A DNA stretch of 64,000 nucleotides, from the NCBI RefSeq assembly GCF_018283645.1, contig NZ_JAGSXH010000009.1, positions 1 through 64,000 of the forward strand, read 5' to 3'. Position numbers and translations under genes: made by a program. Of the stretch, positions 15,739 through 24,489 are shown piece after piece. Position 1 is the first letter of the stretch. Each line of letters begins with the position of its first letter. The DNA is from Actinocrinis puniceicyclus. GTDB taxonomy: Bacteria > Actinomycetota > Actinomycetes > Streptomycetales > Catenulisporaceae. Under the pieces are notes generated by a model that saw only the letters and a program-made list of their open reading frames with translations, was not told the origin of the DNA and did not search any database.

Positions 15739-16374
15739 ATGACTGGTCAAGTGGATTTCGGCAGTCACACGGTGGACGTGGTGGACCTGGCGGTGTCGCT
15801 GGTCAACGCCGTCGTCCCGGGCCGGTCCCGCGGCCGCGTCTTCGCCGCCGCGAACGACATCGCAGAGCTCAGACAGCGGGTGCGGTCCGTATCCGGTCTC
15901 GCCCCGGACGGTCAGGAGCTCACGGACGCCGAGGCACGCGGCATGGCGCGTGTCGCGCAGGAACTGCGCGCCGTGTTCGAGGCCGCGGGCGAGGGCAAGG
16001 TGGACGAGGCCGCGCGGTTGCTCAATGCGATGGCCGTGCATTACGACGCGCGGCCCATGCTGCTCCGGCACGACGACGGTCCCTGGCACCTGCACTTTCA
16101 CGGCCCGCGCGCGGGACTTGTGGAGAGCGCCGGCGGTTCGCTGGCGGTCGCGCTCGCGTACGTACTCGGCAGCGACTACGCGGACCGGATCGGGATCTGC
16201 TCCGCGCCGAGTTGCGATCGCGTTTACGTCGACGTCTCGCGTAACGGCACCAAGCGCTTCTGTTCCACGGCATGTCAGAACCGGGTCAAGGCGGCGAACT
16301 TCCGCGCCCGCCAGGCCGCGACGGCCGCGCGGCCCGAGTGCGACAGGGAACGAATCGGCGATATCGAGGGCTGA
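15739..16374 (+). CDS. CGNR zinc-finger / ABATE-domain regulator
   Basis: 211 aa. The N-terminal ABATE-type domain (FGSHTVDVVDLAVSLVNAVV onward) would bind a ligand. The C-terminal CGNR zinc finger is complete: CSAPSCDRVYVDVSRNGTKR, then FCSTACQNRVKAANFRAR, four Cys with the basic DNA-contact tail. Family members are transcription regulators with stress-related targets. It is preceded by a GACAGGAG Shine-Dalgarno and an inverted repeat that may be its own operator. The divergent 53-aa gene is the nearest candidate target. Confidence 0.88.
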   Translation: MTGQVDFGSHTVDVVDLAVSLVNAVVPGRSRGRVFAAANDIAELRQRVRSVSGLAPDGQELTDAEARGMARVAQELRAVFEAAGEGKVDEAARLLNAMAVHYDARPMLLRHDDGPWHLHFHGPRAGLVESAGGSLAVALAYVLGSDYADRIGICSAPSCDRVYVDVSRNGTKRFCSTACQNRVKAANFRARQAATAARPECDRERIGDIEG

Positions 16375-16428
16375 TCAGCGCGGGGCGGTGCGCGGCGGTG
16401 CGCGGCGGCGGGATCCCGGTGACGAGGC

Positions 16429-17448
16429 CTACACGACGCGCCGCACGGCGTCGATCGGCAGCATGTTCCAGGGCCCGTACTGGATCGGCTGCCCGGTCGT
16501 CGGTGCGTGCACGACCAGGCCGCCGCCGACGTAGATCGCCATGTGTTCGTTGCCGTTGTAGAAGATCAGGTCTCCGGGCTGAAGGTCCGCCGGGCTCGGC
16601 GCGACCGCGTAGCCGTCGAGGACTTGGTCGTAGGTGGTGCGGCCCAGTTGCACCCCCGCGGCCTTCCACGCCGCCTGGGTCAGGCCCGAGCAGTCGTAGC
16701 CGGGGTCGCCGGTGCCGCCCCACTGGTAGTAGATGCCGATCTTCGACTTGGCGAACGCCACCGCGACGCCCGCGCGCCCGGAGACCTGCGGCAGCGCGGC
16801 GATCCGGGCGGCGGTGATGCTCCAGTCGACGTTGACCGGGCTGATCTGCTGCTGCTGGGCGAAGGTGAGGCCGGCCAGCAGCGCCTGGGCCCGCCGGTTC
16901 TTCGCCACGATCTGCGCCCGCAGCGCCGCGGCCCGGTTCTCGGCCTGCTGGAGTTGCGCGAGCCGGTCGGCGGCCTGCTTCTTCAGCGTGGTCAGCTGCG
17001 CCTGCTCGGCCTTGAGCGACTTGAGGGTCATCGCCTCGTTCTGGCCCAGTTGCCTGGCCGCCAGCGCCCGCTGCAGATATTGATCCGGGTTCTGCGACAG
17101 CATCAGCGTGAGGGTCGGGTCGACCGAACCGGAGCGGTACTGCGCGGCCGCCAGCGGGCCGAGAGCGCCGCGCAGCGTGTTCATCGACTGCTGCGTCGCG
17201 ACCGACCGGCTCTGGATCAGGTCGATCTGCCGGTGCAGCGCGGCCGTCTGCTCGGCCGCGGCGTCGTACTGGTTGGTCGCCGCCTCGGACTGCTGCTCCA
17301 GCGTCTTGACCTGGGCCTGGACCTCGGCGACCGAGGCGGCGTGTCCGGCGGTCGCGGACAACCCGACACCGGTGGCCGCCGCCGCTCCGGTCGCGGTGAG
17401 GGTGACCGCGGCGCGGATCGGAAGCTTCGTGCGTCTGTGCGAGACCAT
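16429..17448 (-). CDS. Secreted NlpC/P60 peptidoglycan endopeptidase with coiled coil
   Basis: About 339 aa from ATG 17448 (GGAG upstream); ATG 17463 is the alternative. A signal peptide ends near GHAASV. A long coiled coil follows (about 35-190: EVQAQVKTLEQQSEAATNQY, KSLKAEQAQLTTLKKQAADR), then the NlpC/P60 domain with catalytic Cys in GYDCSGLTQAAW, His in EHMAIYVGGG, and a polar third residue near VVHAP. It should cut D-Glu-mesoDAP or LL-DAP bonds in peptidoglycan stems, like the RipA/RpfB-partner hydrolases used in daughter-cell separation. The coiled coil probably restrains or positions the enzyme. I looked for a ydaO-type c-di-AMP riboswitch upstream and did not find one. Confidence 0.9.
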   Translation of the reverse strand: MVSHRRTKLPIRAAVTLTATGAAAATGVGLSATAGHAASVAEVQAQVKTLEQQSEAATNQYDAAAEQTAALHRQIDLIQSRSVATQQSMNTLRGALGPLAAAQYRSGSVDPTLTLMLSQNPDQYLQRALAARQLGQNEAMTLKSLKAEQAQLTTLKKQAADRLAQLQQAENRAAALRAQIVAKNRRAQALLAGLTFAQQQQISPVNVDWSITAARIAALPQVSGRAGVAVAFAKSKIGIYYQWGGTGDPGYDCSGLTQAAWKAAGVQLGRTTYDQVLDGYAVAPSPADLQPGDLIFYNGNEHMAIYVGGGLVVHAPTTGQPIQYGPWNMLPIDAVRRVV

Positions 17449-17740
17449 GCGGCGCGTCTCCATCCACGGTGGGGCCGACGCGTGGGCGGCGTCGGCATCG
17501 TGTGCCGACACCGCGCCCGGTCAAAGGGGCTGCGGACCAGGCGCAGGCCGGCTCGAATCCGTGCCACGAACATCCCGGCGTTTCGGTTCACCGTGGGCCT
17601 CAATCGCCCTGACGCGGAAAAGGGTGCGCCCCGCGCTGTCGTCACCGGCCCCTGCCTGCCTCCACTACTGTCGGTAGCGCGTAATAACGTGGTTGATGCA
17701 CCGACAGGCGACAGAACCAGCGAACGGGGACTGACCGACC

Positions 17741-18481
17741 ATGCCGCAGCCAGACGAGCACGGCCGTGAGGACGACAGCCGTGATTACAGCCGTGATTAC
17801 AGCCGTGACGAAAACAGCCGTAACGACGACGGCCGTGACGTCACGGTCCGCGGCGGGTCAGAGCACGGCGGGTCAGAGCACGACGACCCGCCCGAGGCCC
17901 TGCGAATCTTCCTGGCCGGAGCCACCGGCGTGATCGGTGTCAGGCTGTTGCCGCTCCTCCTCCGGGCCGGCCACGCGGTGGCCGCGATGACCCGGTCCGC
18001 GGCGAAGGCCGACTCGCTGGCCGCGATGGGAGCGCAGCCCGTGGTGTGTGACGTTTTCGACGCGGAGGCGCTGCGCGAGGCGGTCGTCGCGTTCCGGCCG
18101 GATGCCGTGCTGCACCAGTTGACCGACCTTCCGGACAAGGCCGAACAGGTCCCCGAGTTCGCCGCCCGCAACGCGCGCATCCGCACCGAGGGCACGCGGA
18201 ACCTGCTCGCCGCCGCGCAGGAGGCCGGCGCGCGACATTTCCTCGCGCAGAGCATCGACTGGATCCCGGCCGGCGGCGGCGCGGTACTCGAGGAGCACGA
18301 GCAGCGGGTACTGAAGGTCGGCGGCGTCGTGGTCCGCTACGGGCAGTTCTACGGCCCGGACACGTTCTACGAGCACGAGGTCCCGTCCCGCCCGCGGATC
18401 CATGTCGATGCCGCCGCACGCGAGACCGTGCCGTTGATCACGGCTGCCTCCGGCGTCTTCGTCCTGGCCGAAGCGCAGTAG
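17741..18481 (+). CDS. NAD-dependent epimerase-like protein with repetitive N-terminus
   Basis: 246 aa. Residues 8-50 are hydrophilic and repetitive (SRDYSRDYSRDENSRNDDGR), encoded by two exact copies and one variant of a 12-bp repeat at 17777-17812. A Rossmann fold follows with IFLAGATGVIGVRLLPLLL. The substrate part is short, ending with RIHVDAAARETVPLITAASG and FVLAEAQ, which is shorter than typical 290-320 residue epimerases. It is probably an NAD(P)-binding reductase. The N-terminal repeats may be an artefact of start choice, but no internal ATG gives a better start before the Rossmann motif. Confidence 0.72.
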   Translation: MPQPDEHGREDDSRDYSRDYSRDENSRNDDGRDVTVRGGSEHGGSEHDDPPEALRIFLAGATGVIGVRLLPLLLRAGHAVAAMTRSAAKADSLAAMGAQPVVCDVFDAEALREAVVAFRPDAVLHQLTDLPDKAEQVPEFAARNARIRTEGTRNLLAAAQEAGARHFLAQSIDWIPAGGGAVLEEHEQRVLKVGGVVVRYGQFYGPDTFYEHEVPSRPRIHVDAAARETVPLITAASGVFVLAEAQ

Positions 18482-18807
18482 GAACGCGGCGGAAGACCGT
18501 TCAAGTGTTCGATCCACAGTGTGGAAAAGTCCTGTGGATAACCAGTCCCCTCGGGTGAAGTGCGGTACCTGGGCGCTCTGTCGTCGAACGTTTGCTCTCT
18601 GGTCCGCCGCCGGACGGCGCCCGTTCGCCCGGCTTGCGCCACGGCTTCGCGAACAGTGGGATAAGGATGAAGAAATCCTCAAGAACGTTTCCCGCGGGGG
18701 CGTTGCCAGCGCACTGATCCGGGCGCACCGTGTCGGAGGCGGCATCCGTCACCGGCCGCCACGGACACCGGAAACCGTCGCGTACCCGCCACCCCGGAGG
18801 AGATCCC
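18482..18807. other. Intergenic stretch containing DnaA-box-like cluster
   Basis: No gene is seen. The notable content is at 18512-18541: TGTGGATAA (18533-18541) is an exact reverse complement of the classical DnaA box TTATCCACA, and TGTGGAAAA (18520-18528) is a close variant. TCCACA-G-TGTGGA (18513-18525) adds an opposed half-site. The rest should hold the promoter of the phosphoesterase. Confidence 0.55.
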
Positions 18808-20445
18808 GTGCCCCCGTCCGCGTCCATGTCACCGACTCGACTCAGGACCGCCATCGCGGCCCTGGCCCCGATGGCCGCACTCGCGGTACCGATCGCGGTG
18901 AGCGCTCCGGCGCGCGCCGCGGCCGGCCTGCCGAAGCCCGACCACCTCGTCGTGGTGATCGAGGAGAACCACTCCTTCTCGGACGTCATCGGCAGCTCGT
19001 CGGCGCCCTACATCAATTCGCTTGCGTCCCAGGGCGCCGACTTCACCCAGTCCTTCGCGATCACCCACCCTAGCGAGCCCAACTACCTCGCCCTGTTCGC
19101 CGGGACCACCGAGGGATTGACCTCGGACAGCTGCCCGCATACCTACTCCGACCCGAACCTCGGCAGCGAACTGCTCGCCGCCGGCCTGACGTTCACCGGC
19201 TACGAGGAGTCAATGCCGTCCGACGGCTATACCGGCTGCACGTCCGGTGAGTACGCGCGCAAGCACAACCCCTGGGTGAACTTCACCAACGCGCCCGCGT
19301 CCGGCAACCGCACCTTCGCGGCCTTCCCGACCGATTTCAGCACGCTGCCCACGGTCTCGATCGTCGTGCCGAACCTGCTCGACGACATGCACGACGGCAC
19401 GGTCGCGCAGGGAGACACCTGGTTGCACGACAACGTCGACGCCTACGCGCAGTGGGCCAAGACACACAACAGCGACCTGATCGTCACCTGGGACGAGGAC
19501 GACAACAGCAGCAACAACCAGATCCCGACGATCGCGGTCGGCGCGAACGTGAAGCCCGGTACATACGGCGAGACGATCAACCACTACGACGTACTTCGTA
19601 CCATCGAAGACTTCTACAACCTCGGCCACGCGGGTTCCAGCGCGTCCGCGACCCCGATCACGGACGCATTCACCGGGGCCACGACGCAGAACACGGTCAC
19701 GGTGACGAACCCGGGCGGCCAGTCGGCGACGGTCGGTACCGCGGCGAGCCTTCAGATACAGGCCACTGACTCGGCATCGGGGCAGACGCTGACCTACAGC
19801 GCGTCGGGTCTGCCGGCAGGTCTGTCGATCGGCTCGTCCAGCGGCCTGATCGGTGGCACGCCGACGGCCGCGGGCACCTACTCGGTCACCGTGACGGCGA
19901 AGGACTCCACCGGCGCGTCCGGCTCGGCGTCGTTCACCTGGACGATCGCCTCCTCGGGAGGAGGCGTGTGCACGGCGGCGCAGCTGCTGGGCAACCCGGG
20001 CTTCGAGACCGGATCGGCGGCGCCCTGGTCGGCCTCCCCGGGCGTGGTCAACAACAGCTCCGGCGAGCCGCCGCACAGCGGTTCGTGGGACGCGTGGCTG
20101 GACGGCTACGGCAGCACGCACACCGACACCTTGTCGCAGCCGGTGACGCTGCCGTCCGGCTGCTCGACCTACAGCTTCGGGTTCTACCTGCACGTCGACA
20201 CCGCGGAGACCACGACGAGCACCGCGTACGACAAGCTGGCCGTGCAGGTGCTCAGTTCCTCGGGCACGGTGCTGGCGACGCTGGCGACATACTCGAACCT
20301 GAACCACAACACCGGTTACAGCGCGCACAGCTTCAACCTGTCCGCCTACGCCGGACGGAGCGTCACGCTGAAGTTCACCGGCACCGAGGACGGCTCGCTG
20401 CAGACCTCGTTCGTGCTCGACGACACCTCGCTCAACGTCAGCTGA
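18808..20445 (+). CDS. Secreted phosphoesterase (acid-phosphatase/phospholipase-C-like) with C-terminal binding domains
   Basis: 545 aa from GTG 18808, which has an ideal CCGGAGGAG Shine-Dalgarno. A signal peptide ends near ARAAA. The phosphoesterase domain (about 40-300) shows [43 protein letters not shown] and the later [19 protein letters not shown]; His/Asp/Glu clusters bind metals in this family. Residues about 310-400 look like an immunoglobulin-like putative-Ig domain ([20 protein letters not shown]). The last 140 residues form a beta-sandwich of carbohydrate-binding type ([15 protein letters not shown] to [12 protein letters not shown]). It probably releases phosphate from extracellular organic phosphate while bound to a polymer. 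A strong hairpin follows the gene. Confidence 0.85.
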   Translation: MPPSASMSPTRLRTAIAALAPMAALAVPIAVSAPARAAAGLPKPDHLVVVIEENHSFSDVIGSSSAPYINSLASQGADFTQSFAITHPSEPNYLALFAGTTEGLTSDSCPHTYSDPNLGSELLAAGLTFTGYEESMPSDGYTGCTSGEYARKHNPWVNFTNAPASGNRTFAAFPTDFSTLPTVSIVVPNLLDDMHDGTVAQGDTWLHDNVDAYAQWAKTHNSDLIVTWDEDDNSSNNQIPTIAVGANVKPGTYGETINHYDVLRTIEDFYNLGHAGSSASATPITDAFTGATTQNTVTVTNPGGQSATVGTAASLQIQATDSASGQTLTYSASGLPAGLSIGSSSGLIGGTPTAAGTYSVTVTAKDSTGASGSASFTWTIASSGGGVCTAAQLLGNPGFETGSAAPWSASPGVVNNSSGEPPHSGSWDAWLDGYGSTHTDTLSQPVTLPSGCSTYSFGFYLHVDTAETTTSTAYDKLAVQVLSSSGTVLATLATYSNLNHNTGYSAHSFNLSAYAGRSVTLKFTGTEDGSLQTSFVLDDTSLNVS

Positions 20446-20512
20446 CCCGCCGAACCGGCCACCCGGCCACCCGCAGACCCTCAGTGCGCTGAGCGCGGCG
20501 GCTCCCGGAAGC

Positions 20513-20553
20513 ATCGGCGCTTGCGGGAGCCGCGGGTTCCCGCAAGCGCCGAT
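20513..20553. terminator. 16-bp perfect hairpin after phosphoesterase gene
   Basis: ATCGGCGCTTGCGGGA (20513-20528) and its exact reverse complement (20538-20553) enclose a 9-nt loop. It lies 68 bp downstream of the phosphoesterase stop. It is probably a factor-independent terminator lacking a T-tract. Its right arm is the first unit of a tandem repeat. Confidence 0.5.
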
Positions 20554-20589
20554 CACCCGCAAGCGCCGATCACCCGCAAGCGCCGATCA
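20539..20589. repeat. Three perfect 17-bp tandem repeats
   Basis: Three exact copies of CCCGCAAGCGCCGATCA run head to tail up to 28 bp before the glycosyltransferase start. The first copy also forms the right arm of the hairpin at 20513-20553, so the hairpin can pair with any of three right arms. Confidence 0.9.
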
Positions 20590-20616
20590 ACGGGCTGTCC
20601 GTGCAAGTCTTGGGCT

Positions 20617-21810
20617 GTGACTGCGCTTGCGTTCGCCGCGGCGGCCCTGCTGTCGCTGGCCACATGGCTTTACCTGCTGCTGTTCCACGGCCGGTTCTGG
20701 CTCGCGGACCAGCGGCTGCCGCTCGCCGAGTCCCGCCCGCCCGCCGCGGGCTCATGGCCCGCGGTCGTGGCGATCGTGCCCGCGCGAAACGAGGCCGAGG
20801 TACTGCCATCGACGCTGCCGACCCTGCTCGGTCAGGACTATCCCGGGCCGATGTCCATCGTGCTCGTCGACGACGCGAGCGACGACGCCACTGGGCAGGT
20901 CGCCGAGAAACTGGCCGCCGCGCAGCCCGGCCTGCCCTTCGAGCTCGTGCACGGTGACGGCCCTGCGCCCGGCTGGGCGGGCAAGGTCGCGGCGATGCGC
21001 CGCGGCCTGGAGTCCGCGGGCCGAGCCGAATACGTGCTCTTCACCGACGCCGACATCGCGCACCCGGCCGACAGCGTGCGGCGCCTCGTCGAACTCGGGG
21101 AGGCCGACGGGCTCGACCTCGTTTCGCTGATGGTGCTGCTACGCACCGAATCCGCAGCCGAACGCGCCATCGTGCCCGCGTTCGTGTACAGCTTTGCGCA
21201 GCTCTACCCGTTTCCCCGCGTGAATCGTCCGCACAGCCGCACGGCCGCCGCCGCAGGCGGCTGCATGCTGGTGCGTCGCAGTACGTTGGACCGCGCCGGC
21301 GGACTTGATCAGATCCGCGCGGCGCGGATCGACGATGTCGCCCTGGGTACCCTGATCAAGCGCGGCGCGGCCGGCGGCCGCATCTGGCTCGGGCTGACCG
21401 CGCGGGTCCGCAGCGTGCGCCCGTACCCGAAACTCGCCGACCTCTGGGACATGATCGCGCGCAGCGCGTACACCCAGCTGCGCTATTCGCCGCTGCTGCT
21501 CTTCGGCACACTGCTGGGGTTGCTGTTGATGTACGCGGTGCCTCCCGTGGTCGGCCTGATCTTCGCCGCGGTCGCGCTCGGCGGCGGCGGCGGGAACTGG
21601 AGCCTCGTCACAGCCGTGGCGGCCCTGGCAGCCTGGGCGGCGCTGTCCGTCAGTTATCTCCCGACGCTGCGGCTCTACGGCCTGCGATCTTGGCGCGCAC
21701 CGGCCCTGCCGCTGGTGATGATGCTGTACGGGGCGATGACCTTCGACTCCGCGCTGCGGCACCACCGCGGCAGCGGCGGACGCTGGAAGGGCAGAGTCGA
21801 GGAGCGCTAG
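20617..21810 (+). CDS. Membrane glycosyltransferase, HpnB-like (GT2)
   Basis: 397 aa from GTG 20617 (VTALAFAAAALLSLATWLYL). After one N-terminal helix comes a GT2 domain: VVAIVPARNEAEVLPSTLPT, nucleotide-sugar motif VLVDDASDD, metal-binding DxD in VLFTDADIAHP, and acceptor motif RAARIDDVALG. Three or four C-terminal membrane helices follow (about 305-375). It resembles the hopene-associated glycosyltransferase HpnB, which glycosylates hopanoid or other lipid acceptors at the membrane. No hopanoid genes are in the window, so the acceptor is open. The start lacks a clear Shine-Dalgarno and lies just after a 17-bp tandem repeat; an upstream start within the repeat region is possible. Confidence 0.8.
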   Translation: MTALAFAAAALLSLATWLYLLLFHGRFWLADQRLPLAESRPPAAGSWPAVVAIVPARNEAEVLPSTLPTLLGQDYPGPMSIVLVDDASDDATGQVAEKLAAAQPGLPFELVHGDGPAPGWAGKVAAMRRGLESAGRAEYVLFTDADIAHPADSVRRLVELGEADGLDLVSLMVLLRTESAAERAIVPAFVYSFAQLYPFPRVNRPHSRTAAAAGGCMLVRRSTLDRAGGLDQIRAARIDDVALGTLIKRGAAGGRIWLGLTARVRSVRPYPKLADLWDMIARSAYTQLRYSPLLLFGTLLGLLLMYAVPPVVGLIFAAVALGGGGGNWSLVTAVAALAAWAALSVSYLPTLRLYGLRSWRAPALPLVMMLYGAMTFDSALRHHRGSGGRWKGRVEER

Positions 21811-21837
21811 TTTCACGAGCAGTGCGAGGAGCTCCGC

Positions 21838-22407
21838 ATGGATCATCAGGACGTGGACGCGGCCGTGGCACAGATGCTACGGGCACTGAGCCCCCATGCC
21901 GCCGAGGACTGGACGGTGCCGGCAGGTCCCCTGGAATGGAGCTGCTGGCAAACCGCGGCGCACGTCGGGCACGACCTACTGGCCTACGCGGGGCAACTGG
22001 CAGCACGGCCCGACACCGCCTACCTGCCCTTCGACCTGAACGTGCGCCCCGCTGCCTCGCCCGCTCAGGTGCTGCAGGTCGTGGCCGCCTGCGCCGGGCT
22101 GCTCAGCAGCGCGCTGGCCACAGCCGGCCCCGCCCTGCGCGCCTGGCACTGGGGCCCGTGCGATCCAGAGGGGTTCGCGGCGATGGGCGTCGCCGAGACC
22201 TTGCTGCACACCCACGACATCACCCGGGGACTGGCCGTGGACTGGATGCCCTCGGCGCCACAGAGCGCAGCCGTACTCGACCGGCTGTTTCCCGACGCCC
22301 CGCACGGAGAACCCGTCCGGGTACTTCTCTGGTGCACCGGCCGCGGGGAACTTGAGGGCCTTCCACGTCGCACATCATGGACGTGGAAAGCAGCACGACC
22401 GGACTGA
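21838..22407 (+). CDS. Maleylpyruvate-isomerase-like / DinB-superfamily protein
   Basis: 189 aa. The DinB-like four-helix fold shows metal-ligand-type His residues: one in WSCWQTAAHVGHDLLAYAGQ and one in GVAETLLHTHDITRGL. These match the mycothiol-dependent maleylpyruvate isomerase family common in actinobacteria. Such proteins use mycothiol as thiol cofactor, or have unknown thiol-transfer roles. mshD in this window shows that the host makes mycothiol. It begins 27 bp after the glycosyltransferase, so it may be co-transcribed. Confidence 0.78.
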   Translation: MDHQDVDAAVAQMLRALSPHAAEDWTVPAGPLEWSCWQTAAHVGHDLLAYAGQLAARPDTAYLPFDLNVRPAASPAQVLQVVAACAGLLSSALATAGPALRAWHWGPCDPEGFAAMGVAETLLHTHDITRGLAVDWMPSAPQSAAVLDRLFPDAPHGEPVRVLLWCTGRGELEGLPRRTSWTWKAARPD

Positions 22408-22423
22408 GCATGCTCACCCGGTC
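22397..22423. terminator. Hairpin at 3' end of DinB-like gene
   Basis: GACCGG...CCGGTC and TGAGC-AT-GCTCA form a nested stem overlapping the stop codon (22405-22407). It lies between convergent genes and probably ends the DinB-like transcript. Confidence 0.45.
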
Positions 22424-22499
22424 AGCCCACCCGGCCAGGGCGTTAGGCGCTGATTCGCATGACCTGATCCCGATCAGACCCTGAGCCGGCCTCTGGCCG

Positions 22500-24125
22500 T
22501 CAGGCGGCCCCGATGCCCTGCGGCAGGTTGAAGACGTGCTCGGGGTCGTACTTCTCCCGCACCTGGAGCAGCCGCGGGTAGTTCGCCCCGTAGTAGGCCT
22601 GCTGCCAGTTCGCCAGCTCCGGATCGAGATAGTTCTGGTACGCCTGGCCGCTCGCGTACGGGGCCATCGACTGGTGGAAGCCGCGCAGCCAGTCCTGCTG
22701 GGCGCCGGTCTGCGCGGGCGTGGCCGCGTCGGACCAGGTGGTGGTGAACTGGGCCACGAACAACCCGTCGCGGTGCGCGAAAGCGGTCGCGTCCGGGGCG
22801 ACCCGGTTCACCGCGCCGCCGAGCGCGTCGAACGCGACGCCGCCCTGGCCGCCGCCGCCGAGACGCTGGCGCCGCTCGACCGCGGCCACGATCGCGGACA
22901 CCGCCGGCCCGGAGAGCGCGCGGGTGAAGATGTGCGACTTCGCGAACTCCGACTCGCGCCGCAGCGTTCCCGCCGGATTCTGCCACGGCAGATGGCACTG
23001 TGCCGTGCTCAGCTGCGCGCAGCCGGCCTCGATCATCATCGCGTGCGGGTGGGAGCTGACGAAGGGCTGCCCCTGCGGCGCCGAGCCGACCTTGTCGACG
23101 AGTTGACCGATCAGCGCCTGCGCGCCATTGAGCGTGCCGAGATAAGTCCCGCCGACCTGGATCGTCGGCGTCGGTCCGGCACCGCCGCCGGGGCTGCTGA
23201 GCGCGTGCAGATTGGACCACAGCTCGTCCGGGGCGTCCGGCGCCCAGCCCTGCCAGGCGGTGATCACCCGGCTCGCCTGCGACCACGGCCAGTTCAGGAA
23301 GAACAGCACCATCTGCAGCGCGGGATGAGTAGCGAACGTGAACGCGGTGGCCACGCCGAAGTTTCCACCACCCCCGCCGCGACAGGCCCAGAACAGGTCC
23401 GCGTCCCGCTCGGCGTCGCACTCGCGCACCGTGCCGTCCGGCGTGACCAACTGCACCGATGTCAGATTGTCGCTCAAGGTGCCGTATGCGCGGGTAACGA
23501 CGCCGATGCCGCCGCCGAGCGCGAGTCCCGCGACGCCGACGGTCGGGCAGGAGCCTCCGGGCACCGTGACACCGTGTGCATCGAGACCCGCGTAAAGATC
23601 GACGAGGCGGGTTCCCGCACCGACGCGTGCGGTACCGGAACCGACGTCGGTGAGGGTGTTGAGGCGCGTGACGTCGATGACCAGCCCGGGTCCGCTCGAA
23701 TAGCCGGCGTAGCTGTGCCCGCCCGAGCGCGCCGTGACGCTCACCGCGAAGCGCCGGGCAAACGCCAGGCACTCGGCGACGTCGCCGGTGTTCTCGCAGT
23801 ACGCGATCCCGGCCGGGCGCAGCGCGTCGAAGCGCGGATCGAACAGCAGCCGCGCGGTCCCGTAATCCGCATCACCCGGACGCACCAACTTGCCGGCCAG
23901 CCCGCGCCCGAGCGCCGACCAGTCCGCCGCCGCCGCGGATGCCCGCGCGGAAGCGGCGGCGTTCGGCGTAGTCGCCGTCCCTGTGCCGGACGCCCCGGCC
24001 GTTCCCGCGCCGGATGCGCCCGCCGGCGCGCCGCCCCCGCCGCGACCGCAGGCCGCGACCGAGCCCGCGGTCAGGCCGCCGACTGCGAAAGCCGAGGTCG
24101 TGCGAAAGAAACCACGTCGGTCCAC
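22500..24125 (-). CDS. Tat-exported berberine-bridge-type FAD oxidase
   Basis: 541 aa from GTG 24125. The N-terminus has a twin-arginine signal (VDRRGFFRTTSAFAVGG) and then a lipobox-like VAAC, so the folded flavoprotein is probably exported and lipidated. A Gly/Ala/Thr-rich linker precedes the FAD-binding-4 domain. Bicovalent flavin attachment sites are present: His in RSGGHSYAGYSSG and Cys in GGSCPTVGVAGLALGGG. The C-terminal BBE motif is YYGANYPRLLQVREKYDPEH. The family oxidises sugars, alcohols or alkaloid-like natural products, reducing O2 to H2O2. ATG codons further upstream in the frame (24221, 24281) would put an atypically long leader before the Tat motif. Confidence 0.88.
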   Translation of the reverse strand: MDRRGFFRTTSAFAVGGLTAGSVAACGRGGGGAPAGASGAGTAGASGTGTATTPNAAASARASAAAADWSALGRGLAGKLVRPGDADYGTARLLFDPRFDALRPAGIAYCENTGDVAECLAFARRFAVSVTARSGGHSYAGYSSGPGLVIDVTRLNTLTDVGSGTARVGAGTRLVDLYAGLDAHGVTVPGGSCPTVGVAGLALGGGIGVVTRAYGTLSDNLTSVQLVTPDGTVRECDAERDADLFWACRGGGGGNFGVATAFTFATHPALQMVLFFLNWPWSQASRVITAWQGWAPDAPDELWSNLHALSSPGGGAGPTPTIQVGGTYLGTLNGAQALIGQLVDKVGSAPQGQPFVSSHPHAMMIEAGCAQLSTAQCHLPWQNPAGTLRRESEFAKSHIFTRALSGPAVSAIVAAVERRQRLGGGGQGGVAFDALGGAVNRVAPDATAFAHRDGLFVAQFTTTWSDAATPAQTGAQQDWLRGFHQSMAPYASGQAYQNYLDPELANWQQAYYGANYPRLLQVREKYDPEHVFNLPQGIGAA

Positions 24126-24489
24126 CGGATCAGGATGACAGCGGGGATCGACTCGTGACGACCTCGGGCCCGCGCGTGTCGAACGGGGACGCGCCTGCGA
24201 CAAAGCCGTCGCAAAGATCATGCCGAGCGACCCTCCGTGACAATCTTCAGGCGGCGCGCCGGTCGCGGCGGTCACACGCAAGGACCGGAGCCGATGCGAG
24301 GGAACGCGACAGGGGGTTGGCTAGTGGGTAGCGGGTCGCGAGCGCGCCGACCGACATGCCCTCGACCCTCGGGCCATGGACCGTACGGGAGAACCACCCT
24401 TACTCACAGACGAAGCTTTCCGGGCATTTCCCTAACGGCGGGTGCTGACTATCGTGACGACTTGGGCAAAAGCTGCAATTGGGGGAAAA
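24126..24489. other. Intergenic region upstream of flavin oxidase and enolase-like gene
   Basis: This 364-bp divergent promoter region carries no convincing gene. One dyad is visible, TGCGAC-N6-GTCGCA (24196-24213), 71 bp before the oxidase start. It could serve either promoter. Confidence 0.4.

Noticed and set aside
17530-17580. GGCTCGAATCCG resembling a tRNA T-loop
   Set aside because: No acceptor stem, anticodon arm or D-arm can be folded around it.
17449-17740. Possible c-di-AMP (ydaO) riboswitch before the NlpC/P60 gene
   Set aside because: Actinobacterial cell-wall hydrolase genes often have one, but the conserved ydaO blocks are not present on the minus strand here.
18512-18541. Chromosomal replication origin
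   Set aside because: Only two or three DnaA-like boxes, no AT-rich unwinding region, and no dnaA, dnaN or gyrase genes; kept only as a regulatory or titration site.
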